Source: Microbacterium aurum
Lineage (GTDB): Bacteria > Actinomycetota > Actinomycetes > Actinomycetales > Microbacteriaceae
NCBI RefSeq assembly: GCF_016907815.1
Contig: NZ_JAFBCQ010000001.1
Span: 1,674,001 to 1,738,000 of the forward strand
Reading direction: 5' to 3'
DNA: 64,000 nucleotides
Below, in pieces: positions 27,619 through 36,917 of the stretch. The notes beneath the pieces are model-generated. The model ran no database searches and was not told the origin of the DNA. It worked only from the letters and a program-made list of their open reading frames with translations. Every line of letters starts with the position of its first letter. Positions within the stretch are counted from its first letter, which is position 1. A program made the translations under genes and the position numbers.

Positions 27619-28056
27619 CTATTGGGATTCGGTTTGAGGACGAAGCGCGAGCCGCGTCTGCGTCTGTGCTGCGCCTCCGTCGCTCTTGAGACGAACCAGG
27701 AGGCGGTCAAGTGCGCCGGTGTCTCGTGCGCGTACGTGTAGGAGGTAGTCGTACGGGCCAGTGACATGGGCCGCGTCGAGGATGTCTGGGTCGTTCGTTG
27801 CCCAGGTGAGGAATTCTCTGGAGGTGCGGTCCGCATGAAGGCGAACGTCGATGAACACCTCGAGTCCGGAGACAGGTTCGGGCAGGTCTGTGCCGAGGAT
27901 CGCTTGATACCCCAGGATGATCTGCTTGCGTTCGAGCCGGCGCACTCTCGCTGCCACAGCGTTCGTACTCAGGCCAACGTCGCGACCGATTGCACTGAAC
28001 GAAGCTCTGCCGTTGTCGCGAAGCACGGTGAGAATCTGTTCGTCAATGGCATCCAC
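27619..28056 (-). CDS. Lrp/AsnC-family regulator
   Basis: 145 residues from a GTG at 28056. The N-terminus DEQILTVLRDNGRASFSAIGRDVGLSTNAVAARVRRLER is the Lrp-type helix-turn-helix, followed by the RAM-like ligand domain (VTGPYDYLLHVRARDTGALDRLL). It is divergent from a LysE-type exporter 69 bp away, the usual arrangement in which the Lrp protein controls an amino-acid exporter. Probably unrelated to the catabolic cluster. Confidence 0.9.
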   Translation of the reverse strand: MDAIDEQILTVLRDNGRASFSAIGRDVGLSTNAVAARVRRLERKQIILGYQAILGTDLPEPVSGLEVFIDVRLHADRTSREFLTWATNDPDILDAAHVTGPYDYLLHVRARDTGALDRLLVRLKSDGGAAQTQTRLALRPQTESQ

Positions 28057-28125
28057 GCGGATGATCCTATTGGCGTACGGACAATTGTGCAGTCCCGCGG
28101 CAGGTGCCCTGAGACGCTAGCGCGC

Positions 28126-28767
28126 ATGGACTACGTGGCTCTCCTCGGAGTCGGCATGCTCGCCGGACTTGCCCTGGCGGTACCTCTCGGCGCCATCGGA
28201 GTCTTGCTGGTGCAGGAAGGATCATCCCGTGGTTTGCTCCTCGGTTTGCCCGCCGCTTTCGCGGTCGCCACGGTGGACATGCTGTATCGCGTTGCCGCGC
28301 TGGCAGCTGGGTCGCTTCTGTCACCCATCATCGCGACGTTAGCGCCGTGGCCGGCGGTCGTAGGCGGCCTCGTGCTCATCGCGATGGCGATCTTCGGACT
28401 GTTTCGGGTGCTGACCGCGCGGAAGACTTCGGGCGCTTCCACTCCCGTGATGTCACACGGGCGGGGCTGGGGTCGGTACGCCCTCTTCTTCGGCCTCACC
28501 GCTATCAACCCGGCCACCTTGCTGTACTTCGCCGCTATCGCCACCGGACTGTCGACCTTGACCAGCTCTCCACTCGGGGCAGGCTTGTTCGTCCTCGGAG
28601 TCACCGTCGCTTCCCTCACGTGGCAGTCCGCGCTCGTCCTGCTCGGATCGGCGCTTCGATGGAGGCACAGTGCGCGCAGGGCTATCTACACTGGCGTCAT
28701 CGGCAACGGAACAGTCGGAGTCCCGGGCGCGCTCATGATCTTCGGTTCGCTGTCGAGCGCTGCCTAG
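28126..28767 (+). CDS. LysE/RhtB-family amino-acid exporter
   Basis: 213 residues, about six membrane segments. ALAVPLGAIGVLLVQEGSSRG is the conserved LysE first loop and FFGLTAINPATLLYFAAI the conserved central Asn-Pro segment. The ATG at 28126 is chosen because the longer frame runs back into the divergent regulator. It is expected to export an amino acid with a regulator next door. Confidence 0.88.
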   Translation: MDYVALLGVGMLAGLALAVPLGAIGVLLVQEGSSRGLLLGLPAAFAVATVDMLYRVAALAAGSLLSPIIATLAPWPAVVGGLVLIAMAIFGLFRVLTARKTSGASTPVMSHGRGWGRYALFFGLTAINPATLLYFAAIATGLSTLTSSPLGAGLFVLGVTVASLTWQSALVLLGSALRWRHSARRAIYTGVIGNGTVGVPGALMIFGSLSSAA

Positions 28768-28998
28768 TCGCCGGTGTCGGCAACGAGCCGCCTACAGTGA
28801 CGGGCCTTGGAGCTGAGCGATCCGCACCCCCGGTGCAGCCGCCGCGGCTTATATGTCCAGCAGGAATCGGATCGGCAGGCGACGTGGGAATTGCCAGCAG
28901 GCGATGGCCGCCTACGCACCTGGGGGTGCATCCCGACGAGCGACCCGACGGCTGAAGGGACGATTTCACGTCGTGTTATGTTGAAACCCGTTCGAAGA

Positions 28999-29013
28999 CT
29001 GAACGCTATTCCA
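28999..29013. promoter_or_regulatory. IclR-type palindrome (site 6, degenerate)
   Basis: CTGAACGCTATTCCA has an intact right arm and a weak left arm. It lies 24 bases before the transporter start. A second imperfect relative, TTGAAACCCGTTCGA, is at 28981-28995. It is the weakest member of the set and relies on its position for support. Confidence 0.5.
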
Positions 29014-29036
29014 ACACCGCAGTTGAGAGGGATTCC

Positions 29037-30386
29037 GTGACCGACAACGAGACACCGAAGCGCACACCTGTGAAGGCGGCTCTGGCTTCACTCCTCGGAA
29101 GTACGCTCGAGTACTACGACTTCTTCATCTATGGCGCCGCCGCCGCGCTCGTCTTCAACCATCTCTTCTTCACTGACGTCGATCCCGCGGTCGGTCTCAT
29201 CGCTTCTTTCGCGACGTTCGGTGTCGGATACATCGCTCGCCCACTCGGTGGGCTGGTGATTGGGCACTTCGGAGACCGGCTGGGGCGCAAGCGTGCGCTG
29301 CTCACGTGTCTTCTGCTGATGGGTGCGAGCTCGTTCCTGATTGGTTGCCTTCCCACATACGAGGCCGTCGGGATCTGGGCGCCCATCATGCTCACCGTTC
29401 TTCGACTCGCACAGGGCTTCTCCGCCGGCGCCGAGTCCGCCGGGGCGTCCACTCTGACAGTCGAGCACTCGCCGACGAATCGTCGAGGCTTCTTCAGCAG
29501 CTTCCTGTCCGTCGGCATAGCATCGGGCAGTGTTCTGGCGACCGTGGTCTTCATTCCTGTCGCAGCACTCCCCGATGAAGCCCTCTACAGCTGGGGATGG
29601 CGAGTGCCGTTCTGGATCTCGGTCGTCGTCGTCGCAGTCGCGTACTTCGTGCGGACCCGTCTTGAAGAGACTCCCGTGTTCCAAGAGATTGCCGAGGAGG
29701 ATGAGGTTCGCAACCTGCCTATCAAGGATGTAGTGCGCTACCAGTTTCCGTCGGTCATCCGTGTCATGGGCGCCACCACCATGGGAGTCATGCAGTCACT
29801 CGTGACCGTGTTCGTCCTTGCTTATGCAACTCAGAACGTGGGTGTCGACCGCCCCGCGATGCTAACCATCATCGCCGTCGCCACCGGGCTCATGACTATC
29901 GTCGTCCCTCTCGCCGGTCGGCTTTCGGACCGAGTGGGACGCCGACCCGTGACCTTCATCGCGGTCGTGGGATGCGGGCTCGGAATCTTCCCCTATCTGT
30001 GGATCGTGTCGACTGGCAACGCCATCGCCATCGCCGTCGCAACGGTCGTCTTCCTATCGCTTTTCTACTCGTGCCGCGAAGGGGTGTGGCCAGCGTTCTA
30101 CGCGGAGCAGTTTGCAGCACCCGTGCGCTACTCCGGAATGGCTCTTGGGAATCAGCTGGGCAATCTCATCGCCGGGTTCGCCCCGCTCATCGCGGCATCG
30201 CTTGTCGTCATCGGCGGGTGGGTGCCAGTGGCAGTCTTCGGGGCGGGCGTCGCAGTCATCGCTGGGACCGCGGTCTACTTCATGCGCGAAACGAGTAGTT
30301 TGACTCCGCAGCGGCTGGATGAGCCGTACGAAACCGCCCGTGCCAACCACACTGGCCGAGCGGCTACCAACAGCCTGACCAAGTAG
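29037..30386 (+). CDS. MFS transporter of the metabolite:H+ symporter (MHS) type
   Basis: 449 residues with about 12 membrane segments. STLEYYDFFIYGAAAALVF near the N-terminus and FGVGYIARPLGGLVIGHFGDRLGRK (loop 2-3 motif) are typical of MHS transporters such as ShiA, KgtP and ProP and of many aromatic- or organic-acid permeases. The GTG at 29037 has GAGAGG six bases upstream. Its promoter region holds a copy of the cluster palindrome, so it probably imports an acid substrate of the pathway, such as protocatechuate or a precursor. Confidence 0.88.
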   Translation: MTDNETPKRTPVKAALASLLGSTLEYYDFFIYGAAAALVFNHLFFTDVDPAVGLIASFATFGVGYIARPLGGLVIGHFGDRLGRKRALLTCLLLMGASSFLIGCLPTYEAVGIWAPIMLTVLRLAQGFSAGAESAGASTLTVEHSPTNRRGFFSSFLSVGIASGSVLATVVFIPVAALPDEALYSWGWRVPFWISVVVVAVAYFVRTRLEETPVFQEIAEEDEVRNLPIKDVVRYQFPSVIRVMGATTMGVMQSLVTVFVLAYATQNVGVDRPAMLTIIAVATGLMTIVVPLAGRLSDRVGRRPVTFIAVVGCGLGIFPYLWIVSTGNAIAIAVATVVFLSLFYSCREGVWPAFYAEQFAAPVRYSGMALGNQLGNLIAGFAPLIAASLVVIGGWVPVAVFGAGVAVIAGTAVYFMRETSSLTPQRLDEPYETARANHTGRAATNSLTK

Positions 30387-30399
30387 CACGCAGTTTTCT

Positions 30400-30445
30400 G
30401 CGACGGGCGCGGCCCCTAGAGCGTCTGCTGAGGCGCGCCCGTCGC
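30400..30445 (+). terminator. Terminator hairpin after the MHS transporter gene
   Basis: A perfect 12-bp inverted repeat (30400-30411 with 30434-30445), loop 22 bases, begins 14 bases after the stop codon. No T-run follows. The rest of the gap to 30572 shows nothing else. Confidence 0.6.
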
Positions 30446-30572
30446 TGGAGGCCGAGTCGGGCTCTCGAGAGAAACCAGCTCACCACATCCGGAGCGTCAG
30501 CCGAGCGGCGCGTGGAGCGGATGGAGTCTCCGGGTAGGGCTGGTCGGTAGTTACACGAGTCCCCGAAGGTAT

Positions 30573-31625
30573 CTATTCGTTAGCGGCGCGCATGGCGTTG
30601 GTGAGATTCCAGGGCTCATTCGTCTCGAAGGAGGGGCCGTCGATTCCCAGGGCGATTCGCGCGGCGCGTGCGCCTTGCGCGCGCAATGACTGCCCGATGC
30701 TCGTAATGCCGAGGCCGAACGCACGCTCGGAGCCGTCGAACCCTCCCAGTCGAATTGTGCGGTGCCGGTGAGGGGCTGTGCTGTTGAGGGCTGCGTGAGC
30801 GGCGATGGCTTGCTGGTCGCTCATCGCAACGACCGCGTCGACGGGGTAGCGAGTGGCGGTGAGTGCTTTGACGGCCTGCATGGCGTCACTGGAGTGGTTG
30901 CTGGAACTCACCGTGACGGGGATCGACTCCCACCTGTACCCGAGGAACTCGGCCGCATCCTTGAACCCGGCGAGCCGGTTGGCGGTGACGGGGAACGGCA
31001 CAGTGGCCGGGTCAATGCCGTGATGGATGCCCGCCTGCCGGTCCCTGTCCAACGGGAAAGAGACGACGGCGGGGGCTTTAGAGTCTGCCCACACGGAGAG
31101 CGCGAGAGCCTTCGCCGCGGCGCGGTCGTCGATTCCGATGACAGAGAAGCCATCAATTGCGGGGCCCCCATGAACGACGGCGGGACGTCGGGTCTCCCGG
31201 ATGGCGGCGAGTACCAGGTCGTCTGCGGTTGTCGTCCACACGACGAAACCGCCCACGGCAGCGCTCGTGATCCGTGCAGCGTCCGTACGATCCCCGGTCG
31301 TCGGGACAATGGTCAATCCGTACCCGGAGGCCGAGCACTCGCGCGCTATCCCCGACACGAAGTTTGTTGCCTGGGCATCCTCAAAGACGTACTCGAGGCT
31401 CTCACCCAAGACCAGTCCGAGCGCCCGCAGACCGCCTGTCCGCAGCAACCGGCCGCTTGGGTCCGGCCCGCGGAAGCCGAGATTCGCTGCGGCGTCAAGC
31501 ACTCTCTTGCGGGTCTTGTCCGCGACGCGGTCCGGCTGGCCGAACGCGTAGGAGGCGGTCATCCGCGAGACTCCCGCCGCTCGCGCAACATCGTCCAGGG
31601 TCACGCGTTCTTCACTTTCCGGCAC
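30573..31625 (-). CDS. LacI-family transcriptional regulator
   Basis: 350 residues from a GTG at 31625. VTLDDVARAAGVSRMTASYAFGQPDRV is the LacI helix-turn-helix, followed by the sugar-binding-like core (LGLVLGESLEYVF, VVAMSDQQAIAAHAAL, LGGFDGSE). A perfect palindrome lies 13 bases upstream of the start, next to the divergent MFS gene, suggesting control of both genes. That MFS gene is now truncated. Confidence 0.9.
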   Translation of the reverse strand: MPESEERVTLDDVARAAGVSRMTASYAFGQPDRVADKTRKRVLDAAANLGFRGPDPSGRLLRTGGLRALGLVLGESLEYVFEDAQATNFVSGIARECSASGYGLTIVPTTGDRTDAARITSAAVGGFVVWTTTADDLVLAAIRETRRPAVVHGGPAIDGFSVIGIDDRAAAKALALSVWADSKAPAVVSFPLDRDRQAGIHHGIDPATVPFPVTANRLAGFKDAAEFLGYRWESIPVTVSSSNHSSDAMQAVKALTATRYPVDAVVAMSDQQAIAAHAALNSTAPHRHRTIRLGGFDGSERAFGLGITSIGQSLRAQGARAARIALGIDGPSFETNEPWNLTNAMRAANE

Positions 31626-31637
31626 AACTCACAGTCT

Positions 31638-31659
31638 AGTTGTGTAGCGTTACACAACT
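31638..31659. promoter_or_regulatory. LacI-type operator palindrome
   Basis: AGTTGTGTA and TACACAACT form a perfect 9-bp inverted repeat around GCGT. It lies in the short divergent gap between the LacI gene and the MFS gene and covers the only plausible start codon (TTG at 31640) of the latter. Confidence 0.65.
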
Positions 31660-32395
31660 GACCGCCGCCGCATCTTTCGTTCGAGCCCCGTTCTGGGGGT
31701 TTGCCGCCTTTGGAGCATTCTGGGGAGTGTGGGGCGCGTCCATTCCGCGCCTTCGCGATCTGGCCGGTGTCAGCGACCTCGAGCTGGGAGTCGCCCTTCT
31801 CTTCGTGGGAGCTGGAGCGCTCCCCGCGATGTTCGTCGTCGGGCGGCTGCTCGACCGATTCGGACTGTGGCTGGCCGGACCACTGCTTCTCAGCCTCAGC
31901 CTGGCGGGCATCGTAGTCGCGAGCACCGCCGGCGTCGGTCTCGGGGCGTTATGCGCCGGCATGACGCTTGTCGGCGCGACGAGCGGTGCAGCCGACGTGG
32001 CATTGAACTCGCTTGCTGGTCGCGCTGAGCAGAGCGCTGGCCGCCCCATCATCACACCCGTACACGCAACCTTCTCCGCACTGGTGGTCGTCGCCACACT
32101 GACGGCCGGCACGTTGAATTCGCTAGCGTTGCCCCCGCTTCTTCCCTTCGGGCTCGTGGTCGTTGCATCGGCGGCCGCATGCTTCGCCATCGTGGGGAGC
32201 GCGCGCAAGGTCACCGCTAGCCTCGGGTCCACTCCCGTGGACAACGCGGAGTCGACGTCTTCGACCCGTACGTTGTCGGTCGCTTTGATCCTGGGGCTCG
32301 GTGCACTGGAGGCGCTGGCGTTCGCAAGCGAGAACGCGCATCGCAGCTACGGGCCCGCTGCAAAGTCTGACGATTGCAGAACTGCGCTTGAGTGA
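31640..32395 (+). pseudogene. MFS transporter, 3'-truncated
   Basis: 251 residues of an MFS permease: AAFGAFWGVWGASIPRLRDLAGVSDLELGVALLFVGAGALPAMF is the N-terminal half of a family normally near 400 residues. Similarity stops after ALAFASENAHRSYG; the last 15 residues are unrelated, and the frame ends in sequence belonging to the next small gene. The break is near 32350-32365 and marks the left edge of the accessory island. The start is also unusual, a TTG within the LacI operator without a ribosome-binding site. Probably non-functional. Confidence 0.75.
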
Positions 32396-32582
32396 GCAGC
32401 CGCTCACCATCGATCCGCACCCTCATCGCCGGGTGCGCGCTTGGGTTCGATTCGGGGAGACGCCTGCGCGCGTCGAAGCCATTGTTGCCCGCTGGACGCC
32501 CGACGCAGTCGGCATCCGATTCACTATCGGTGGGGCAAGCCACCGGTGCTGGGTCTGGCTCGGAGCGGTGGAAACGATCTAA
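32388..32582 (+). CDS. Small conserved protein, WVRFGxTPxxV family (copy 1)
   Basis: About 64 residues from a TTG at 32388. The core LTIDPHPHRRVRAWVRFGETPARVEAIVARWTPDAVGIRF followed by HRCWVWLGAVE recurs, mutated, on the minus strand at 41830-42063. I do not recognise a named domain. The frame is open further upstream through LTIAELRLSEQ, so the original start may have been lost at the island junction. Function unknown. Confidence 0.5.
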   Translation: MSEQPLTIDPHPHRRVRAWVRFGETPARVEAIVARWTPDAVGIRFTIGGASHRCWVWLGAVETI

Positions 32583-32857
32583 GGCGGCACTCGAGATCTG
32601 CCGGTGATCGCCGGAAGCGGGTTTGGCGCGTGCTGAGGCTGCGTTGTCGCGCGCGTCGTCGTTGGCGGCGCACCGAAAGGTCACCGCTGCTCGACGCGCA
32701 AAGTCGCGTGTCGGGAGCCCGCGCCGAGGCTCAATTCACTCCCTCACCGCCGACTCAACGACAACGCCGCTGACTTGCTGCGTGTCCCGGCATAAGAGGT
32801 CCACCGCGCATAGGTCCATAGGGCGCACCCGCGCGCCCGGAAGGACCTACCCGAAAC
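32583..32857. other. Region without a recognisable gene
   Basis: Several short frames are open here, but none has a conserved motif or a ribosome-binding site. An AAGGA about 12 bases before 32858 probably serves the next gene. Confidence 0.5.
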
Positions 32858-33400
32858 TTGAACCCCGACCACCTCCACGACCTCGCGAGAGCACTGTGGC
32901 TCGCGTCCGATCCCAACGACACCACCGCCGCCCGCTACTCAGCGGCGATGGAGACGATCTTGACGAGTCGAGATGATGCTCCAGCCCGACCACGAGCATG
33001 GGTCCATTCGGTGCTGCTCTACGAGGCGTTCACCGAGCTCGAGGGAAGGACACCGAGGGAGAGCACGCGCGCTCGGGCGACGCTGAGCGACGACGAACGG
33101 CATCTCGGCGAGTGGGCTCGCTACCAGCGGCGGCACGAGAAGCAACTCAACGTCTACCAGCATGCGCGCCTTGACGTATCCCCGGCCTTCGCGTGGGACA
33201 TCCGAGCGGCAGCGTGGGAACGTTCCTTCGAGACGTGCCTCGCGCATCGAGCTCGCACTGGCAAGTTGCCACGGCTCAACGGCGCCGATCCGGAGGAGTT
33301 CGCTCTTGCTCGATGGCTTGGCCGTCAACTTCGTGAGCTCCAGCTAGGACGACTCGATGCGACACGAGGTCGTCAGTTGGAGGCGCTCTTACGACGCTGA
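32858..33400 (+). CDS. Helicase-associated (HA) domain protein
   Basis: 180 residues from a TTG at 32858. Two HA-like repeats are visible: GEWARYQRRHEKQLNVYQHARLD and, after WERSFETCLAHRARTGKLPRL, ALARWLGRQLRELQLGRLDATRGRQLEALL. HA repeats are nucleic-acid-binding helical bundles that occur next to helicase domains or alone in actinobacterial mobile regions. No helicase motif is present. Role unknown. Confidence 0.65.
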   Translation: MNPDHLHDLARALWLASDPNDTTAARYSAAMETILTSRDDAPARPRAWVHSVLLYEAFTELEGRTPRESTRARATLSDDERHLGEWARYQRRHEKQLNVYQHARLDVSPAFAWDIRAAAWERSFETCLAHRARTGKLPRLNGADPEEFALARWLGRQLRELQLGRLDATRGRQLEALLRR

Positions 33401-33536
33401 CGCGGCAACATTCCGATCCTCGCGATGCTTGCTTGAGCGAGCGCGGGCTGCTTTCGCCGACTCGCCGACAACCTCGGTACATTCGACCTCATCAATAGTT
33501 GGTCGCGCCTAGCGTGGTGACCGATGGAGGTACCGC

Positions 33537-34331
33537 GTGAAGGCTCTCGAAACTGCGCCGACATTTGACCTCACCGACGAGCGTGTTGCCGTATGCGGCG
33601 ATTGGCACGGCAACGTCGGGTGGGTCCGCACGGCAGTGCGGGCGATACGGCGTCTTGCGCCCGACGTCAAAACGGTTCTGCAGGCCGGCGACTGGTGGCT
33701 TGATCTCGCGAAGAGTGATCAGATCATGCGGGCCTTCGGCATCGAGCGTGTGCTGACCACGTGCGGTAACCACGAGCCCTGGCCTGAGATCACAGCTGTG
33801 CAGAACGCCCACCCGGGGGAGGCGGTGCGCGTGAGCAGGAGCACTTGGATCCTGCCTCGCCCGTTCCGATTTACCGTGGCCGGTCGCCCCTTCCTCTCGT
33901 TTGGTGGGGCGACGTCCGTCGATCGGTACTGGCGTCCCGCAACTCAATGGCATGCTGCGGAGACGATCACTGACGAGCAGGTTCGCCTGGCGCAAATTGG
34001 CGGGCCTGCGGATGTGATGATCACCCATGAGACACCGGCGGGTACACCTGTCGCGGCGGTTCGCCGCGTGCTGCAATCAAACCCGATGGGGTTCCCGAGA
34101 GAGTCTCTTATCGAATCGGCGGCGTCGCGGGAGCGCCTCGCGCAGGTCTGGGACTCGGTCCGCCCCGACGTGCTTCTGAACGGCCATATGCACGCGCCAG
34201 GAGCAGGACAAACGCCCGACGGGCGGCGGATCATTTCGCTCGGATGTGACGGCCAAGAGGGCAGCATCGCGATCCTGAACGTCGCCGACCTTTCGGCTGA
34301 GGTGCCTTCGTTGCGCGAGATCCGTGGCTAG
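33537..34331 (+). CDS. Calcineurin-like metallophosphoesterase
   Basis: 264 residues with the full metallophosphoesterase motif set: VCGDWHGN (first metal site), QAGDWW, CGNHEPW, MITHETPAG and LLNGHMHAPG. The GTG at 33537 has GGAGG about seven bases upstream. Such enzymes hydrolyse phosphodiesters or phosphomonoesters; the substrate cannot be told. It begins a run of five closely spaced plus-strand genes in the island. Confidence 0.88.
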   Translation: MKALETAPTFDLTDERVAVCGDWHGNVGWVRTAVRAIRRLAPDVKTVLQAGDWWLDLAKSDQIMRAFGIERVLTTCGNHEPWPEITAVQNAHPGEAVRVSRSTWILPRPFRFTVAGRPFLSFGGATSVDRYWRPATQWHAAETITDEQVRLAQIGGPADVMITHETPAGTPVAAVRRVLQSNPMGFPRESLIESAASRERLAQVWDSVRPDVLLNGHMHAPGAGQTPDGRRIISLGCDGQEGSIAILNVADLSAEVPSLREIRG

Positions 34332-34345
34332 GGGGGTGATCGGAA

Positions 34346-34834
34346 GTGAGCTTCGACGCATCCGAACCGAACCCGTGGCCCGGCGTCGTCGGGCCTTGCT
34401 ACACCGGTCAGTCACTGAGTTGGAAACTGGGAGTGAACAGGGCGTGGATCGCGGACGCGGTGCGGGATCTGCGTGTCTTGCAGATCACGACTGCTGACAG
34501 GATCCACATCTATCCCTCGTTCCAGGTGCGCGACGGCCAGATCGTGCCGGGACTCGAGCTCGTTCTACTAGAGCTCGTGAACGGCTCCTGCAGCCGGTTG
34601 ATGTGGGCGCAGTGGCTGAACAGGCCTCGTAATCGGTCCGACGGGGAGACACGTCGGCGCATCGGCGAGCTCGCCGCGGGACACATCGACTCCCTCGTCA
34701 AGGAGGCCCGATACACCGCAGCAGCCTGGGACGCGGAAGGGACCGTCCGATCGCCGTGGACGCACCAGATCGATACGGTGACGAGCTTCATCGTGAAGAC
34801 GTGGGACCCCAAGAACGGAGAGGAGCAACTGTGA
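34346..34834 (+). CDS. Hypothetical protein, possible DNA-binding antitoxin-like fold
   Basis: 162 residues. The early segment (SLSWKLGVNRAWIADAVRDLRVLQITTADRIHIYPSFQV) looks like a helix-turn-helix, and LELVNGSCSRLMWAQWLNRPRN recalls the C-terminal part of Xre/MbcA-type antitoxins. Both resemblances are weak. Its GTG start lies 14 bases after the phosphoesterase gene, and its end overlaps the next gene by four bases (GTGA). No obvious RES- or Fic-type toxin partner is nearby. Confidence 0.45.
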   Translation: MSFDASEPNPWPGVVGPCYTGQSLSWKLGVNRAWIADAVRDLRVLQITTADRIHIYPSFQVRDGQIVPGLELVLLELVNGSCSRLMWAQWLNRPRNRSDGETRRRIGELAAGHIDSLVKEARYTAAAWDAEGTVRSPWTHQIDTVTSFIVKTWDPKNGEEQL

Positions 34835-35298
34835 ACGGCCCGCAGCACCGACCCGTCGCGGACAATGCCGAACTGTGCAAGCACCTCGTCGAGTGGGGAG
34901 GTGACGACCTCCCGCCGGCGCTCAACCCACTCGTGGCGAGATTCCGCGACAGCACACGTCCTGAGTTCTACGTTTCACAGGGGTGGTGGCCGCTCCTGGT
35001 CAGGCTTGAGCAGCGGCCGGCAACGCTCGATCCGACGTACCGGGTGTCGCAAGTGAAGTCGAAGTTCGCGGTCTTGCAGTTCTATCTCGAGGGCATGCCG
35101 CGGGGCGATGTCGGCCCAGCGTTCGCCGACGCAATCCGCGAAGCGGAGGCGGAGGCTGCGCGGACCTGCGAGCTCTGCGGCAAGCCCGGCGTCCTGTGCA
35201 GATCCCGAGAGGGAACGTACGCACTCCTCTGCGCCGACGACGCCGGCACCGCGTACAGACCAGCTAACGACAGCGCTGACGGCAGCGATCCGCCATGA
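34831..35298 (+). CDS. Hypothetical protein with C-terminal zinc-ribbon-like cysteines
   Basis: 155 residues from a GTG overlapping the previous stop. The C-terminal part has CELCGKPGVLCRSREGTYALLC, a four-cysteine arrangement that may bind zinc. The rest has no recognisable domain. Coupling to both neighbours (four-base overlaps) suggests one operon. Confidence 0.55.
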   Translation: MNGPQHRPVADNAELCKHLVEWGGDDLPPALNPLVARFRDSTRPEFYVSQGWWPLLVRLEQRPATLDPTYRVSQVKSKFAVLQFYLEGMPRGDVGPAFADAIREAEAEAARTCELCGKPGVLCRSREGTYALLCADDAGTAYRPANDSADGSDPP

Positions 35299-35939
35299 GC
35301 GACCCGAAATTCCGTCCGGTGGTCGCGATCGACATGGACGGCGTGCTCCGAGTCGCGGCAACTCGTCCGGGCAGCCCTAAGCGCGACCTCATCGCCGCCG
35401 AAATCACGTACCGCCGCGACGCGTTCCCCACCCTTCATCACTCCGAGCCGCCCTGGGACGACAACGGCGAATACGCGGATGATGAAGGCGAAGAGTTCTC
35501 CCGGGTTGGCGTGGAATGGGTGCACGACCTGCTCGGCCGCGGCGTCGACGTCGTCTGGGCTACGACCTGGCAGCACCACGCGAACACCTACTTCTCCCCG
35601 GTTCTGGGGTTCCCGGACCTTGCGGTGGCAGTCGTAGGCGATGGCTCACGGTTCGAGGAGCCAGTCGAGTGGAAATCTGCGCAGCTGAGCACGGACCCAC
35701 GATGGGAGGGGCGCGCGCTGGTTTGGGTGGACGATGACATTCCCCCGGGTTGGGGCATCGAACGCAACCGCCGGCCAAAGGACCGAGCGATCACCCTTTC
35801 GTATCGCGTGAGGTCCTATTGGCTTGGCCTCACGGAGTGGGACATCGACGTGCTCGACGCCTGGTTGACGCTCGCTTCGACGCCTGAGGGTCACGCCGAG
35901 CTCCGCCGACGCCGCAGGGCAGAGCGGGAACGGTTATGA
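35295..35939 (+). CDS. HAD-like phosphatase domain protein (Swiss-Army-Knife RNA-repair type)
   Basis: 214 residues. VVAIDMDGVL is HAD motif I, VDVVWATTWQHHAN fits motif II, and ALVWVDDDIPPG fits motif IV. This arrangement resembles the HAD domain found in Swiss-Army-Knife RNA-repair proteins, which would remove phosphate from RNA ends; here the domain is alone, so that link is tentative. It is translationally coupled to the upstream hypothetical gene. Confidence 0.6.
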   Translation: MSDPKFRPVVAIDMDGVLRVAATRPGSPKRDLIAAEITYRRDAFPTLHHSEPPWDDNGEYADDEGEEFSRVGVEWVHDLLGRGVDVVWATTWQHHANTYFSPVLGFPDLAVAVVGDGSRFEEPVEWKSAQLSTDPRWEGRALVWVDDDIPPGWGIERNRRPKDRAITLSYRVRSYWLGLTEWDIDVLDAWLTLASTPEGHAELRRRRRAERERL

Positions 35940-36600
35940 GCCCCACTCTCGTCGAGTCGAATGGCAGAAGGACGGCATCTCGGCAGTCATCGCCGAGGAC
36001 CGCGGTGAGTTCACCACCCACACCCTGCTCGCCTCGGGCGGGCATGTCGAGGTTCCCATCAGCGACCTCGCCGCCACCTCCGACGCGGTCTACTTCATCT
36101 CTTCCGCGGAGGATGCCGGTGGCGTCGACGTCCATCGGTTGTCGCTTCCGTCACAGAGTGTGGACGAGATCGCGACCCTCCCGGGGGATCCGGAGATGAC
36201 AGCCATTGAGGTCGATGCGTCAGGCGCGCTCTGTGTCGCCACCGACGAGACCGTGACGGAGCTGACGGAGAAGGGCGAGATCGCCAGCACGACGAGGTTG
36301 CGCTCTGCTGGCGCGGTGTTCGCCGCGAGCAAGGCGGGGTCGCTCGCGCGGGTGATCCCTGTCGAGGAGGACGCATCTGTCGTCCGTGTCGCCGGCGGAT
36401 CCGCCGAAGCACGACGCATCCTCGAGCAGAACACGGTCTGCAACGTCGGCCTTCGGATCGTCGCAGGCGCGGATATTTCCCGCCTAGCTGGCCTGTGCGA
36501 CCCTGCGGGCCTCGCTTGGCTTATCGAAAACGAGTTGATCGTCTCGGTGGGCGACGAATCCGGGGCGGACCTCGCAAGGCTTACGATCCCAGTTGGCTAA
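35940..36600 (+). pseudogene. 5'-truncated gene remnant, possible beta-propeller protein
   Basis: A continuous coding frame reads EWQKDGISAVIAEDRGEF onwards, through repeated blade-like segments (DAVYFISSAEDAGGVDVHRL, MTAIEVDASGALCVATDETV), to a stop at 36600. No start codon exists in this frame after the previous gene; the first is a TTG at 36139, well inside the coherent sequence. The 5' part therefore appears to be lost at a junction near 35936. Function unknown. Confidence 0.55.
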
Positions 36601-36748
36601 GCGAGGTGAAGGCTCGAACGCCGTCGCTCGCCCGCTGTGAGAGGTTGAGGAGATCGTTCGACCTCGCGTCGAGGTCGAGATTGATGTGGCGGAACTGTGC
36701 GGCGTCGAGGGCGGTGGTGGAGGACCCGGACGTGGTGTGGTTGATCAT
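36581..36748 (-). CDS. Short protein sharing the MINxTTS leader with the gene at 41250
   Basis: 55 residues, MINHTTSGSSTTALDAAQFR onward. The first 20 residues align with MINNTTSISTTTAVDAARFR of the minus-strand gene at 41795, and the DNA 5' of both ATGs is also alignable. After that the sequences diverge and this one soon stops, so it is either a truncated relative or a small protein built on the same leader. It lies just upstream of the SIR2 gene, antisense to the end of the preceding remnant. Confidence 0.45.
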   Translation of the reverse strand: MINHTTSGSSTTALDAAQFRHINLDLDARSNDLLNLSQRASDGVRAFTSLSQLGS

Positions 36749-36917
36749 CACACCCGTGTACGCGGAGGCCCTGAGACCGGTTTCTGTCGTGCGGTCAGAT
36801 CCTCCGTCCCGCCGCCGAGTTCGACGGCGGGGTATGTCGTTGCATTGGGGCGGGCCGCTGTGCCGGCGACTGGTGCGTCGTCATCGACGCAGCATTCAGT
36901 TGTGAGAGATTCGTCCT

